DNA from: JBDRGD01 sp043818095
GTDB taxonomy: Bacteria; Chloroflexota; Dehalococcoidia; Dehalococcoidales; RBG-16-60-22
Length of the DNA: 56,552 nt
Assembly (NCBI GenBank): GCA_043818095.1
Contig: JBDRGD010000005.1
Coordinates: 1-56,552 of the forward strand
Direction: 5' to 3'
Every line of letters begins with the position of its first letter. Positions within the stretch are counted from its first letter, which is position 1. The translations under genes and the position numbers were made by a program. The notes below the pieces were generated by a model. The model searched no databases. It was not told where the DNA came from and saw only the letters and a program-made list of their open reading frames with translations. Shown in pieces: positions 1 through 7,367 of this stretch.

Positions 1-582
1 CAATACATTCGTAGGATAGACAAATCGCTTTCCAAGCCAGTTTGAAACATTCTTGCCAAAACCGCTTCCGACCTTAGACTCATCTCTAATAAGGTCTTTT
101 TCACTCAGTTTCACTAATCTTTTTTTACTCCAATCACCTATCGGAACCATAACAGCTTCTTGGTACATCTTGAATTTCTTTTGCTTGTTGAACTGTAAGC
201 ATCGTTCCCAGGCATCCCTGAAACGATTAGGCCACTTACCTGGGTAACAGTTCTTCTTATGCCAGATATATTCCTCTGTCCAGAGCCAACCTTGTTTTTT
301 CATTTCGAGGATTAATTCAAGAACATAAGTCTGACGTTCGCCGTCTTCCGTTCTTTCTTTTATGTTTAAGATGAAAGTGCCGTCATTCTTTAAGACTCGC
401 TTCAATTCGGAGGATATAGGTAAAAACCAACTGACATATTCTTTTATGGGGATTCCCTTGTACGTTTTTTTCCGGTTATCAGCATATGGTGGGGAAGTAA
501 AAATCAGATTGATACAAGAATCCGGGAGAGATTTTAGAACAGTTAAGGAGTCACCCTGAATTATTTTATCTATTTCAAACAT
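1..582 (-). CDS. DNA methyltransferase (N4-cytosine/N6-adenine type), 3' end beyond window
   Basis: An open minus-strand frame begins at ATG 580-582 and runs off the left edge after 194 codons without a stop. The N-terminus has the layout of amino-methyltransferases whose catalytic motif comes first: a GDS-x-VL-x-LPD segment, then TSPPY at residues 29-33. This is the (S/N/D)PP(Y/W) motif that positions the target amino group. The SAM-binding FxGxG motif would be expected downstream and is outside the window. A TATAAT box lies at 614-619, about 30 bp before the start. The gene is clearly AT-richer than its GC-rich neighbours, which suggests acquisition. It could be the modification half of a restriction system or an orphan; no partner is visible. 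Confidence 0.85.
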   Translation of the reverse strand, partial: MFEIDKIIQGDSLTVLKSLPDSCINLIFTSPPYADNRKKTYKGIPIKEYVSWFLPISSELKRVLKNDGTFILNIKERTEDGERQTYVLELILEMKKQGWLWTEEYIWHKKNCYPGKWPNRFRDAWERCLQFNKQKKFKMYQEAVMVPIGDWSKKRLVKLSEKDLIRDESKVGSGFGKNVSNWLGKRFVYPTNVL

Positions 583-673
583 CAGCAAGCCCGTCTGAAA
601 TTATTATCTTTGAATTATAGTTTACTAAAAAATCGGATTTATAACCACTATTTAGGGGGGGAATTTTTTACTT

Positions 674-739
674 TTATTTCCCCCTCAACCTCTTCATCAC
701 CGCTTTATAGTAAAGCCGCGCCAGGTTTTTGCCAGCTTT
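674..739 (-). pseudogene. Remnant of a small conserved peptide (second copy at 2166-2318)
   Basis: Directly downstream of rsgA, an open minus-strand frame ends with GKNLARLYYKAVMKRLRGK and a TAA at 674-676. The same peptide, with a few changes, ends the small gene at 2166-2318 on the same strand, and the DNA of the two copies is also similar. No start codon lies close upstream in this frame, which runs back into rsgA. It is therefore more likely a partial duplicate than a working gene. Confidence 0.4.
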
Positions 740-747
740 TACACCTG

Positions 748-1869
748 CTACCTCTTCTTGTGGTGCTTCATGACTGACTTGACGAACTGTCCGAACTTCC
801 GGTCTTTTTGCCGTTTTTCCAGGTATGACATCTGGTAATGTGCCGATTCCCGGACCAGTTTCAGGTAGCTCTGATAGCGGTCTTCGCCCAGCTCACCGGT
901 ACGGATAGCGGCCAGTACGGCGCAGCCGGTTTCGCCGGTGTGGGTGCAGTCGTTAAAACGGCACCTGGCTGCCAGCTCCAGGATATCGGCAAAGCTTTCG
1001 TCAATGCCGGCATCGGTAGCAATATTCCCCAGCTCACGCATTCCCGGGGTGTCCACCAGCATTGCCCCACCCTCGAGGACGACCAGTTGCCGCCGTGCCG
1101 TGGTGTGCCGGCCCCTCCCGTCTTTTTCTCGCACCAGGTTGGTTTTAAATTCTTCCTGGCCGATGAGGTGGTTCAGGAGGGTGGTTTTGCCGACGCCGGA
1201 CGAGCCGAGCAGGCAATAGGTATTACCGGGTTGCAGCGCCTGCCGGACCTGGGGCAACCCCGAGCCGGTATTGATGCTGTATCCAATGACTTCATCTTTA
1301 AAGCCCGTATCTTTTATCGCGGCGATGCGCTGTTCCAGTCCTTCCGGGCTGACCAGGTCGCTCTTGCTCAGGAGCACCAGCGGCCGGATGCCGCCTTCCC
1401 GCACCATCACCAGGTATCTTTCCAACCGCCTCAGGTTGAAGTTGAAATCGCAGGACTGGACGATGAGCGCGGTGTCGATATTGGCGGCAATCATCTGGTA
1501 GTCCACCTTTTTCCCGGCGGTCTTGCGCCGCAGGAATGTCTTCCGGGGAAATAGGGCGTGGATGATAGCGAGGCTGTTATCGTTGTGGAAGTCCGCGCAG
1601 ACCCAGTCCCCGACGACGGGGTAGTCCGCGCCGGTCTCCAGGGAAAACATAAAGTTCCCCGAAAGCTCCGCAAAGACTTCGCCGCCGGTACCCCGGACGA
1701 GGTAACCGCCCCGGTCCACCGCAGTCACGCGGGCGGTGTTGCCGCCGGGCGGAGTGTTCTCCGGCGCCCCCTCCCGGAACCAGTCCGTAAAGCCGAGTTC
1801 AACTAATTCCATAACGATATTGTGGAATATTATCGGGGATAATTGCAAGGGCAAGTCCGTGCCCGGCAT
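748..1869 (-). CDS. rsgA: Ribosome small subunit-dependent GTPase A
   Basis: RsgA (YjeQ) is a circularly permuted GTPase that helps mature the 30S subunit. The 373-residue product shows the permuted G-motif order: G4 as SKSD (168-171), then the P-loop GSSGVGKT (222-229), then G3 DTPG (273-276). A C-terminal zinc site follows (C303, C308, H310, C316). An N-terminal OB-fold segment precedes them, as usual. The start at 1869 has a GGGAGGG Shine-Dalgarno. An internal ATG at 1812, closer to the family's usual N-terminus, lacks one. The gene stands alone, with a remnant peptide just downstream. Confidence 0.96.
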   Translation of the reverse strand: MPGTDLPLQLSPIIFHNIVMELVELGFTDWFREGAPENTPPGGNTARVTAVDRGGYLVRGTGGEVFAELSGNFMFSLETGADYPVVGDWVCADFHNDNSLAIIHALFPRKTFLRRKTAGKKVDYQMIAANIDTALIVQSCDFNFNLRRLERYLVMVREGGIRPLVLLSKSDLVSPEGLEQRIAAIKDTGFKDEVIGYSINTGSGLPQVRQALQPGNTYCLLGSSGVGKTTLLNHLIGQEEFKTNLVREKDGRGRHTTARRQLVVLEGGAMLVDTPGMRELGNIATDAGIDESFADILELAARCRFNDCTHTGETGCAVLAAIRTGELGEDRYQSYLKLVRESAHYQMSYLEKRQKDRKFGQFVKSVMKHHKKR

Positions 1870-2020
1870 CTCTGCCAGCCCTCCCCGCTTATAAAATCTT
1901 CATGATAACTTTGCGTAAAATTTAGGATATTTATGCCGTTGTTAATGGTCGCGTGATAAGGTTGATTCGTGATAGGGAAAACGTGGGGGAACAAAATTAA
2001 AATCGGGGAGGCGGGGTAAA

Positions 2021-2146
2021 ATGCAGAGTTTTGTGATTACCGGAAAGGCCAGCACGGTTTTCCGCCTTATCGAGCTAAAGGCGAAGTATGAAAAAGCCAC
2101 CCGTGCGGTGCAGCAGCCGGCGGACAAAAAACAGAAACCGGCTTGA
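2021..2146 (+). CDS. Small basic protein of unknown function (41 aa)
   Basis: A 41-codon frame starts at ATG 2021 behind a GGGGAGGCGGGG ribosome-binding stretch and ends with TGA at 2144-2146. The product begins MQSFVITGKASTVFRLIEL and ends in a charged, lysine-rich tail. It has no signal peptide or membrane segment and looks like one short amphipathic helix. It lies between rsgA and uvrB, opposite in orientation to both. I do not recognise the family. The good ribosome-binding site is the main support. Confidence 0.45.
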   Translation: MQSFVITGKASTVFRLIELKAKYEKATRAVQQPADKKQKPA

Positions 2147-2165
2147 ACCTGCGGCGGCGCATGCT

Positions 2166-2318
2166 TCAGCTATTGCGCTTTAGCCTCTTCATCACCGCGT
2201 CATAGTACAGCTGCGCCAGGTTTTTCCCGTGCTTCTGGATTTGCTCCTTCTTCTTGCGGAGCTTTCTCTCCCGGCGCTCCTGGTGCGTCTCAGCGTGGTT
2301 GTCGGACTCGTTCCTCAT
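2166..2318 (-). CDS. Small basic protein (50 aa) overlapping the uvrB 3' end
   Basis: A 50-codon frame starts at ATG 2316-2318, inside the last 29 bases of uvrB, and stops with TGA at 2166-2168. The product is highly charged: a run of Arg, Lys and Glu in the middle, then GKNLAQLYYDAVMKRLKRN at the C-terminus. The C-terminal segment recurs as a remnant behind rsgA (674-739), so the peptide has been duplicated and partly kept. Overlap with uvrB implies translation coupled to uvrB. Function unknown; nucleic-acid or ribosome binding would fit the charge but is a guess. Confidence 0.5.
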   Translation of the reverse strand: MRNESDNHAETHQERRERKLRKKKEQIQKHGKNLAQLYYDAVMKRLKRNS

Positions 2319-4296
2319 ACTCCACCATGACCTCGCTTTTTCTCAGCTCGACGACGCGGTCGCGCAGGAGGGCGGCTTTCTCAAAGTCCAGCTTTTTCGC
2401 GGCGGCTTTCATCTGCGCTTCCAAATCCTTGATGAGCCGGGCGATTTCCTCCCGGCTGGGCGGGACGGCGGCGGTATAGTCGGCCCTGGTCTCCGCCACC
2501 GCTTTCACACGCTCCGTAATGTCCCGGATGGCCTTGCGGATGCCCTGCGGGGTGATACCGTGCTCCCGGTTATAGTCCTCCTGAACGCGGCGTCGGCGCG
2601 TTGTCTCGTCCATCGCCGCCTGCATGGAGCCGGTGACCGTGTCCGCGTACATGATAACGTGCCCGTCGATGTGGCGGGCGGCGCGACCCATCGTCTGGAT
2701 AAGCGCCTGCCGGGAGCGCAGGTAGCCCTCCTTGTCCGCGTCGAGAATCGCCACCAGGCTCACCTCCGGCAAATCCAAGCCCTCCCGCAGCAGGTTGATG
2801 CCGACCACGACGTCATAGACCCCGAGGCGCAGGTCCCGCAGTATCTCAATTCTTTCCAGCGTATCGATTTCCGAGTGCAGATAGTGGGTCTTGACGCCCA
2901 GCTCCAGGAGGTAATCGGCAAGCTCCTCCGCCATGCGCTTGGTCAGGGTGGTCACTAGGCAGCGCGTGCCCTTTTCTACGCGCTTCCGGATTTCCTCCAG
3001 CAGGTCGTCGACTTGCCCCTTCGTCGGCTTGATTTCAATCGTGGGCTCGAGGAGGCCGGTGGGGCGGATAAGCTGCTCCACCACCTGGGTGCTGTGGCTG
3101 AGCTCGTAGTCCGCGGGGGTGGCGGAGGTATAAACGACCTGATTGATGCGCTCCTGGAACTCGTCGAAGTTCAGGGGTCGATTGTCCAGCGCGGAGGGCA
3201 GGCGGAAGCCGTAGTCCACCAGCGTTTCCTTGCGGGAGCGGTCGCCGCGGTACATGCCGCGTATCTGCGGCAGGGTCATGTGCGACTCGTCGATAAAGAG
3301 GAGGAAGTCCTCCGGGAAGTAGTCCACCAGCGTCCAGGGGGCGCTGCCGGGGGCGCGCCCGGCGAGGTGGCGGGAATAGTTCTCCACGGAGTTGCAGTAG
3401 CCGGCCTCCCGCAGCATTTCCAGGTCATAGCTGGTGCGCGCTTCGAGGCGCGCCGCTTCCAGCAGCTTGCCCTGCTGCTTTAGCTCGGCGAGGCGCTCTT
3501 TCAGCTCCTGCTCGATGCTCTCCAGGGCACGCATGAGCTTGTCGTGGGAGGTCACGAAGTGGCGGGCGGGATAGATATCGATTTCCTCCAGCTCGCCGAG
3601 GAGCTCCCCGGTCAGGGGGTCGATGTTGATGATACGCTCGATGTCATCGCCGAAGAACTCGATACGCAAGGCGATTTCTTCATAAGAAGGCTGGACTTCC
3701 AGGGTGTCCCCGCGGATGCGGAACCGGCCCCGGGTAAAGTCCATGTCGTTCCGCTCGTACTGCATGTCCACGAGTCGGCGCAGCAGCTTCTGCCGATTGA
3801 ACGTCTCCCCCTTTTTCAGGCTGACGACGAAGCTGCGGTACTCCTCCGGCTCGCCGAGGCCGTAGATGCAGGAAACCGAAGCGACGATGACCACGTCCCG
3901 CCGCTCGAAGAGGGCGCGGGTGGCGGCGTGGCGCAGCTTGTCGATTTCGTCATTGATGTCGATGTCTTTCTCGATATAGGTGTCGGTGCGGGGGAGGTAA
4001 GCCTCCGGCTGGTAGTAGTCGTAATAGCTGACGAAGTATTCCACGGCATTGTGGGGGAAGAAGTCCCGGAACTCGCTGGAGAGCTGGGCGGCGAGGGTCT
4101 TGTTGTGGCAGATGACCAGCGCGGGGCGCTGCACGCGGGCGATGACGTTGGCCATGGTGAAGGTCTTGCCGCTGCCGGTGACACCCAGCAGGGTCTGGTG
4201 CTTTTCCCGCCTCTCCAGCCCCGCCACCAGCTTGTCCACCGCCTGCGGCTGGTCGCCGGTCATCTGGAAGTCGGCCACGATTTCAAACTGCGGCAT
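2290..4296 (-). CDS. uvrB: Excinuclease ABC subunit B
   Basis: UvrB is the damage-verifying helicase-like core of UvrABC nucleotide excision repair. The 668-residue protein is full length (E. coli 673). It has Walker A GVTGSGKT at 38-45, the DNA-inserting beta-hairpin tyrosines at about 91-100 (YYDYYQPEAY), a Walker B DESH near residue 340, and a C-terminal UVR domain at about 625-660 that contacts UvrA/UvrC. The ATG lies one base after the stop of the preceding small membrane-protein frame, so initiation is probably coupled to it. No strong Shine-Dalgarno of its own is visible. Confidence 0.98.
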   Translation of the reverse strand: MPQFEIVADFQMTGDQPQAVDKLVAGLERREKHQTLLGVTGSGKTFTMANVIARVQRPALVICHNKTLAAQLSSEFRDFFPHNAVEYFVSYYDYYQPEAYLPRTDTYIEKDIDINDEIDKLRHAATRALFERRDVVIVASVSCIYGLGEPEEYRSFVVSLKKGETFNRQKLLRRLVDMQYERNDMDFTRGRFRIRGDTLEVQPSYEEIALRIEFFGDDIERIINIDPLTGELLGELEEIDIYPARHFVTSHDKLMRALESIEQELKERLAELKQQGKLLEAARLEARTSYDLEMLREAGYCNSVENYSRHLAGRAPGSAPWTLVDYFPEDFLLFIDESHMTLPQIRGMYRGDRSRKETLVDYGFRLPSALDNRPLNFDEFQERINQVVYTSATPADYELSHSTQVVEQLIRPTGLLEPTIEIKPTKGQVDDLLEEIRKRVEKGTRCLVTTLTKRMAEELADYLLELGVKTHYLHSEIDTLERIEILRDLRLGVYDVVVGINLLREGLDLPEVSLVAILDADKEGYLRSRQALIQTMGRAARHIDGHVIMYADTVTGSMQAAMDETTRRRRVQEDYNREHGITPQGIRKAIRDITERVKAVAETRADYTAAVPPSREEIARLIKDLEAQMKAAAKKLDFEKAALLRDRVVELRKSEVMVEYEERVRQPR

Positions 4297-4297
4297 G

Positions 4298-4483
4298 TTA
4301 CTGCGGCGGAGCGGTGATGATGGCGGCGAGGACTACGCCGAACAAGGCGCCGAAAATAGCCCCTGACCAGGGGTTCCCGGTGGCCCCTCAGCCCGGGGCG
4401 CCGCCGCGGCTCCGGGCTCTCCCGAGCAGCCAGCCCAGCCCCCCGCCGATGATGCCGCCGATGACCATGAATAAATACGTCAT
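4298..4483 (-). pseudogene. Small glycine-rich membrane protein interrupted by an in-frame TGA
   Basis: From ATG 4483 a 62-codon frame runs to TAA 4298-4300, broken only by TGA at codon 32 (4388-4390). The first half is one membrane helix with a glycine zipper (MVIGGIIGGGLGWLLG) followed by Arg-Gly residues. The second half, in the same frame, is a second helix (SGAIFGALFGVVLAAII). Two small-residue-rich helices on either side of the stop look like one original protein of about 61 residues. A strong AGGGGGG ribosome-binding site precedes it. Either it is recently inactivated, read through, or the base is a sequencing error. If only the first half is made, it is a 31-residue peptide. Confidence 0.6.
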
Positions 4484-4558
4484 TGTCCGCCCCCCTGTTT
4501 CCAGTATATCCTTATTTCGGGGGCGCGGGCAAAGTCCGGCGGGACGTCGGGGGGTATT

Positions 4559-4825
4559 TTAGCTTTTTTCCGCCTGTTCCCGGATGTCCCGGAGGCATTC
4601 CCAGAGGTAAGCGGCTTCCCGGTCATGGGGCGCCGTGGCGAGCATGCGGTAAACATTATCGAAGCGCCAGCGGCTGCCTATCTCCCCGGAGGCGGCAATC
4701 TCCCGCCCCCTTCTTACCGCCCAGCGCGTCTGCATCGGCTTGATGACGGTAAGGCTGAAGGCGATGACCGCGCCCAACGCCAGCAGCAGCAATATGTAGA
4801 AGAGTAACCATGTCTGCATGTACAT
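4559..4825 (-). CDS. Small single-pass membrane protein, unknown function
   Basis: The 88-residue product starts MYMQTW behind a GAGGGGG ribosome-binding site. It has one N-terminal membrane helix (about residues 6-28, LLFYILLLLALGAVIAFSL), then a basic loop (about 33-40) and a soluble helical tail rich in Arg and Glu. The positive-inside rule places the tail in the cytoplasm. It could be transcribed with the interrupted membrane-protein frame and uvrB downstream on the same strand. I do not recognise the family. Confidence 0.65.
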   Translation of the reverse strand: MYMQTWLLFYILLLLALGAVIAFSLTVIKPMQTRWAVRRGREIAASGEIGSRWRFDNVYRMLATAPHDREAAYLWECLRDIREQAEKS

Positions 4826-4900
4826 AACAGTCCCCCTCAGTTTTAGTGTAACGTCCCCAGTTTAACCGCCCGCCCCGCGGCGGACAACGAGGTTAACTTT

Positions 4901-4933
4901 GGGGTGGGGTGGGGGGAGACATATAAAAAGGAG
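4901..4933. repeat. G-rich direct repeat, copy 1
   Basis: A 33-bp element: a 20-bp G-run core of the form GGGGTGGGGTGGGGGG-AGAC, three variable bases, then TAAAAAGGAG. It recurs at 5709-5741, differing only in the three variable bases. The four-G runs could form a G-quadruplex. The two copies bracket the toxin-antitoxin-like pair. Confidence 0.8.
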
Positions 4934-4973
4934 GATAGCGAGGTGGGGAGGGACAAAAAGAAAGCGTCCTTAA

Positions 4974-5267
4974 TTACGGGTGCGGGGTAATCGCAATGAT
5001 GGTGATTGTTTCTTTTGCCGGTCCGTAATACCAGAAGACCCGGTAAGCAGCCGGGGTCTTTTGCTGGGCATAGGATTCAAAGACCTTTTCGCCGTTGGGG
5101 CCCTCTAAACTGAAGAACTGGTGGGACTGGAGACTGTTGTGTCTGGGATTCTGTGATAATAATTGAATAGTTTTCCTAACCGCTTTGTAGGGGATGTTTT
5201 GGGAAAGGGAAGCCTTAAGTAATGCGCAGGTCTTTTCGGCTTCTTCCGTCCATTCTATCTGAAACAA
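4974..5267 (-). CDS. Probable RelE/ParE-like toxin of a toxin-antitoxin pair
   Basis: The 97-residue protein has the layout of small RelE/ParE-fold toxins: MFQIEWTEEAEK at the N-terminus, a helical middle (about 20-45), then beta strands ending AYRVFWYYGP and TITIIAITPHP. RelE-family members cut mRNA at the ribosome and ParE members poison gyrase; the sequence does not decide which, nor whether it is active. The start is a TTG, 11 bp after the stop of the upstream partner and preceded by AGGGTC, so expression is probably coupled. Small size, gene order and flanking repeats support the call more than any single motif. Confidence 0.6.
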   Translation of the reverse strand: MFQIEWTEEAEKTCALLKASLSQNIPYKAVRKTIQLLSQNPRHNSLQSHQFFSLEGPNGEKVFESYAQQKTPAAYRVFWYYGPAKETITIIAITPHP

Positions 5268-5278
5268 GACCGCAGACC

Positions 5279-5560
5279 CTATAAACTATCGAGGTCAACC
5301 CTGGAAACCCTGCCGTCAGCAGCGTCAGCCAGCCCGCGCCGGACGGATACAATGGCTTCTGGGTTTTGGAATAACCACGCCTCGGAAGCCGGAATGGTCA
5401 CCTGGGGGTCCAGAACGATTTGCCCAAGACTGTTCGAGTAGACATGATAGGTGATGCCTTCCTTTACCACGGTTTTGGGCAGGACCACCCTCTTTTTGGC
5501 ATCCGGCTTCACGCCTTCCGCTATCTTTTTAAGATTGTCATCTTTGATGATGGTTGTCAT
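5279..5560 (-). CDS. Probable antitoxin partner
   Basis: The ATG at 5558-5560 follows GGGGATTGG at a good distance and gives a 93-residue protein. A longer frame starting with TTG at 5608 is ruled out because that codon lies inside a -35 box. The product begins MTTIIKDDNLKKIAEG. It has a basic, strand-rich middle (DAKKRVVLPKTVV) and ends GLADAADGRVSRVDLDSL, a tail type common in type II antitoxins, where it wraps the toxin. It precedes the toxin-like gene, the usual order for autoregulated pairs. The fold (AbrB-like or another) is uncertain. Confidence 0.55.
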   Translation of the reverse strand: MTTIIKDDNLKKIAEGVKPDAKKRVVLPKTVVKEGITYHVYSNSLGQIVLDPQVTIPASEAWLFQNPEAIVSVRRGLADAADGRVSRVDLDSL

Positions 5561-5579
5561 GTTCCAATCCCCATTTATT

Positions 5580-5608
5580 AATATATCCTTTGTGGGACGG
5601 ATTGTCAA
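5580..5608 (-). promoter_or_regulatory. Sigma70-like promoter of the toxin-antitoxin pair
   Basis: On the minus strand, -35 TTGACA (5603-5608), a 17-bp spacer and -10 TATATT (5580-5585) form a near-consensus promoter. Transcription would start about 12 bases before the antitoxin ATG, giving a very short leader. Confidence 0.85.
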
Positions 5609-5628
5609 GTGGGACTAGCCCACATTTC

Positions 5629-5697
5629 CTTGTCTTTGCGAGCGCAGCGAAGCAATCTGGAGATTGCCGCGGGGCGGAAGCCCCTCGCAATGACGGA
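5629..5697. repeat. Dispersed palindromic repeat (CATTGCGAGG type)
   Basis: Nested inverted repeats: outer TTGCGAG (5636-5642) with CTCGCAA (5684-5690), and inner GCAATCT (5652-5658) with AGATTGC (5661-5667) around two bases. Elements with GTCATTGCGAG and GCAATCTC blocks are widespread interspersed repeats in several bacterial phyla. It lies just upstream of the toxin-antitoxin promoter. Confidence 0.75.
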
Positions 5698-5708
5698 ATT
5701 TAAGAGCG

Positions 5709-5741
5709 GGGGTGGGGTGGGGGGAGACCTCTAAAAAGGAG
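5709..5741. repeat. G-rich direct repeat, copy 2
   Basis: Second copy of the element at 4901-4933, in the same orientation and identical at 30 of 33 positions. It lies 11 bp beyond the dispersed palindromic repeat. Confidence 0.8.
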
Positions 5742-5814
5742 AGCGCTACTGGAGGGAGAAGATGGGGCAAGAGTTTGTTATCGGCATGATTAAGCACCAT
5801 CTATTATCCAAAGG

Positions 5815-6840
5815 CTAAAATTTGAAAATTGTGTCTGAATCGAAAAAGGATATCTTATGTTTGTAAAAAATTTCATTGAAACGTGCTAAATCCTTAGAAA
5901 TCTGTCCTTGATTTTTTTCGTCGATATGGATAGCAATAGCCAATTCTTTATTACTTCTACGGCTTATCGCATTGACAATATGTGCATCTTGGGTTGATAA
6001 AGACGAGCCATAAATTATTAATTTATTATTGGAATCACGGAATTCTCTCAACGCAAAGGTTAAATAATCATTACTGCGGATTGCTTCTAACTTCTTTTCA
6101 GGTTTACCCTCGCTAATGAATAGAGGGATAATACCATCTACAATTGCTTCATCGATAAGGTCTATGAGTTCGTTTTTATTACCACGACGGATTATTTTTA
6201 CTGTGTGTATTGGTTCTTCAAAAATAAAAAGCGCACCATGAAGATAGTGGATATGTTTATTTGGATATTCATCGCTATCCATGAATTGGTTAAATCGGGC
6301 ATCCGCTTCATATTCTTTCCAGAAATAATCGCTGTATTTTTGCTTCGTTTTATCCTTCTCACATCTGTCCTTCACCAACATAATAATATGATATAAGAAA
6401 AGGTCGTAGTTCAATGTATAAATATCGCCAAATTCATCAAGTTGTATAGCTATTCGAGTTAATTGAGCTTGATTAATATTTGAATATGAAGGGTGGTTGC
6501 TTTTAATGGACTTTATTAATCCGTTTCTTAAAATATCAATAGCACGTATAATTCCATCACTAGGTTTTATCTTAAATAATTTGTTAACTTCCAGAGCATT
6601 AATCAGTGTTTCTTGGATGAGTTCGAAGTTATTATTATGAAAGCTAGTGAAAATCTCTTGGTCTTCAAATTCTAGATTATCAACAAACTTTTGGAACAAT
6701 GATTCATATTTTAAATGACCTACTAAATTAATTGAAAATCCGTTACCTAATAACAAATCAGCGCCAATAAAATCGGGAGAAATCTCTGACCAATTATGGA
6801 TTTTAATGCCTTCCTTTAATTTGCCGGGATATATATCCAT
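5815..6840 (-). CDS. SIR2-like / DUF4917-type protein, possible defence NADase
   Basis: The 341-residue product shows a degenerate SIR2-type Rossmann pattern: LLLGNGFS (30-36), TLNYD (142-146), HYLHG (198-202), FISEG (241-245) and YGSSLSTQD (277-285). In the SIR2 superfamily these line the NAD pocket, and stand-alone SIR2-like proteins often act as NAD-depleting effectors in antiphage systems. I match it to the DUF4917 group, whose function I do not know to be established. The gene is strongly AT-rich against its neighbours, a sign of transfer. Its ATG is 6 bp after the PPC-domain gene's stop, with GGAGG overlapping that stop, so the two are probably co-translated. No second effector or sensor is adjacent. 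Confidence 0.7.
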   Translation of the reverse strand: MDIYPGKLKEGIKIHNWSEISPDFIGADLLLGNGFSINLVGHLKYESLFQKFVDNLEFEDQEIFTSFHNNNFELIQETLINALEVNKLFKIKPSDGIIRAIDILRNGLIKSIKSNHPSYSNINQAQLTRIAIQLDEFGDIYTLNYDLFLYHIIMLVKDRCEKDKTKQKYSDYFWKEYEADARFNQFMDSDEYPNKHIHYLHGALFIFEEPIHTVKIIRRGNKNELIDLIDEAIVDGIIPLFISEGKPEKKLEAIRSNDYLTFALREFRDSNNKLIIYGSSLSTQDAHIVNAISRRSNKELAIAIHIDEKNQGQISKDLARFNEIFYKHKISFFDSDTIFKF

Positions 6841-6846
6841 TCCCTC

Positions 6847-7287
6847 CTACACCTCCAGCAAATCAAACCCACTCCTCTCATCCGGCAGGCGGGCGGCTTT
6901 CGCCCCCGTGATTTCCGTGACTATCGCCTCCGCCACCAGCCACGTTTTAACCCCGGGGCGCAGGCAGCCGGCGGCGGCTTTGCCCGCCCGCCCCAGCGCC
7001 GCGTGGATGTGCAGCACCGGCTTGCCGTCTTTGTCCGGGGCGATGATGCCCGCCCCCACCACCTCGTGCGCGCCGTCCACGGGGAGAAGGAGGGGGTCGG
7101 GGGGCATCTCCTCCGTCCTGCGCGGGCCCGCCACGATTTCTCCACTCCCGACTCCGCCCACCAGGACAACCTGCGCCACCCTGATGCCCTGCCCCGCCGC
7201 GAACTGCTCCAGGCAGTCCGGGATAACGTCGCCGTCTTCCAGCCGGAGCACGAAGACCCGCCCCAGCCTGCCTTCACTCGCTTTCAT
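6847..7287 (-). CDS. PPC-domain (DUF296) protein
   Basis: The ATG at 7285-7287 has a GGAGG site and gives 146 residues, the usual size of the PPC domain (plants and prokaryotes conserved). The fold is visible in RVFVLRLEDGDVIPDCLEQF at the N-terminus, GVGS at about 48-51, the zinc-binding HIHAALG near 95-101 and VTEITG near the C-terminus. Prokaryotic members form trimers with a metal site; DNA binding is established mainly for the plant AT-hook versions. Nothing in the sequence shows the ligand. The SIR2-like gene follows 6 bp downstream, and rluB diverges upstream. Confidence 0.88.
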   Translation of the reverse strand: MKASEGRLGRVFVLRLEDGDVIPDCLEQFAAGQGIRVAQVVLVGGVGSGEIVAGPRRTEEMPPDPLLLPVDGAHEVVGAGIIAPDKDGKPVLHIHAALGRAGKAAAGCLRPGVKTWLVAEAIVTEITGAKAARLPDERSGFDLLEV

Positions 7288-7367
7288 CGGAGACCTCCTT
7301 ATTGCTTTTCCAGTATAGCCGCCGACCCCGCTGGTTGCAATCGGCGCTTTCACCTATAATAAGGAGA

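Noticed and set aside
53..559. Two short plus-strand open frames
   Set aside because: They lie antisense to the truncated methyltransferase, whose TSPPY motif is clear.
4388..4390. Selenocysteine insertion at the in-frame TGA
   Set aside because: The site is in a glycine-rich linker of a membrane protein with no redox motif, and I see no obvious conserved stem-loop right after the codon. Readthrough, mutation or sequencing error are simpler.
5561..5608. N-terminal extension of the antitoxin from a TTG at 5608
   Set aside because: The TTG is part of the -35 box and the stretch holds the promoter. The ATG at 5560 has a good ribosome-binding site.
5615..5800. Minus-strand open frame of 61 codons
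   Set aside because: It is made of the dispersed palindromic repeat and the G-rich direct repeat read through, with no ribosome-binding site.
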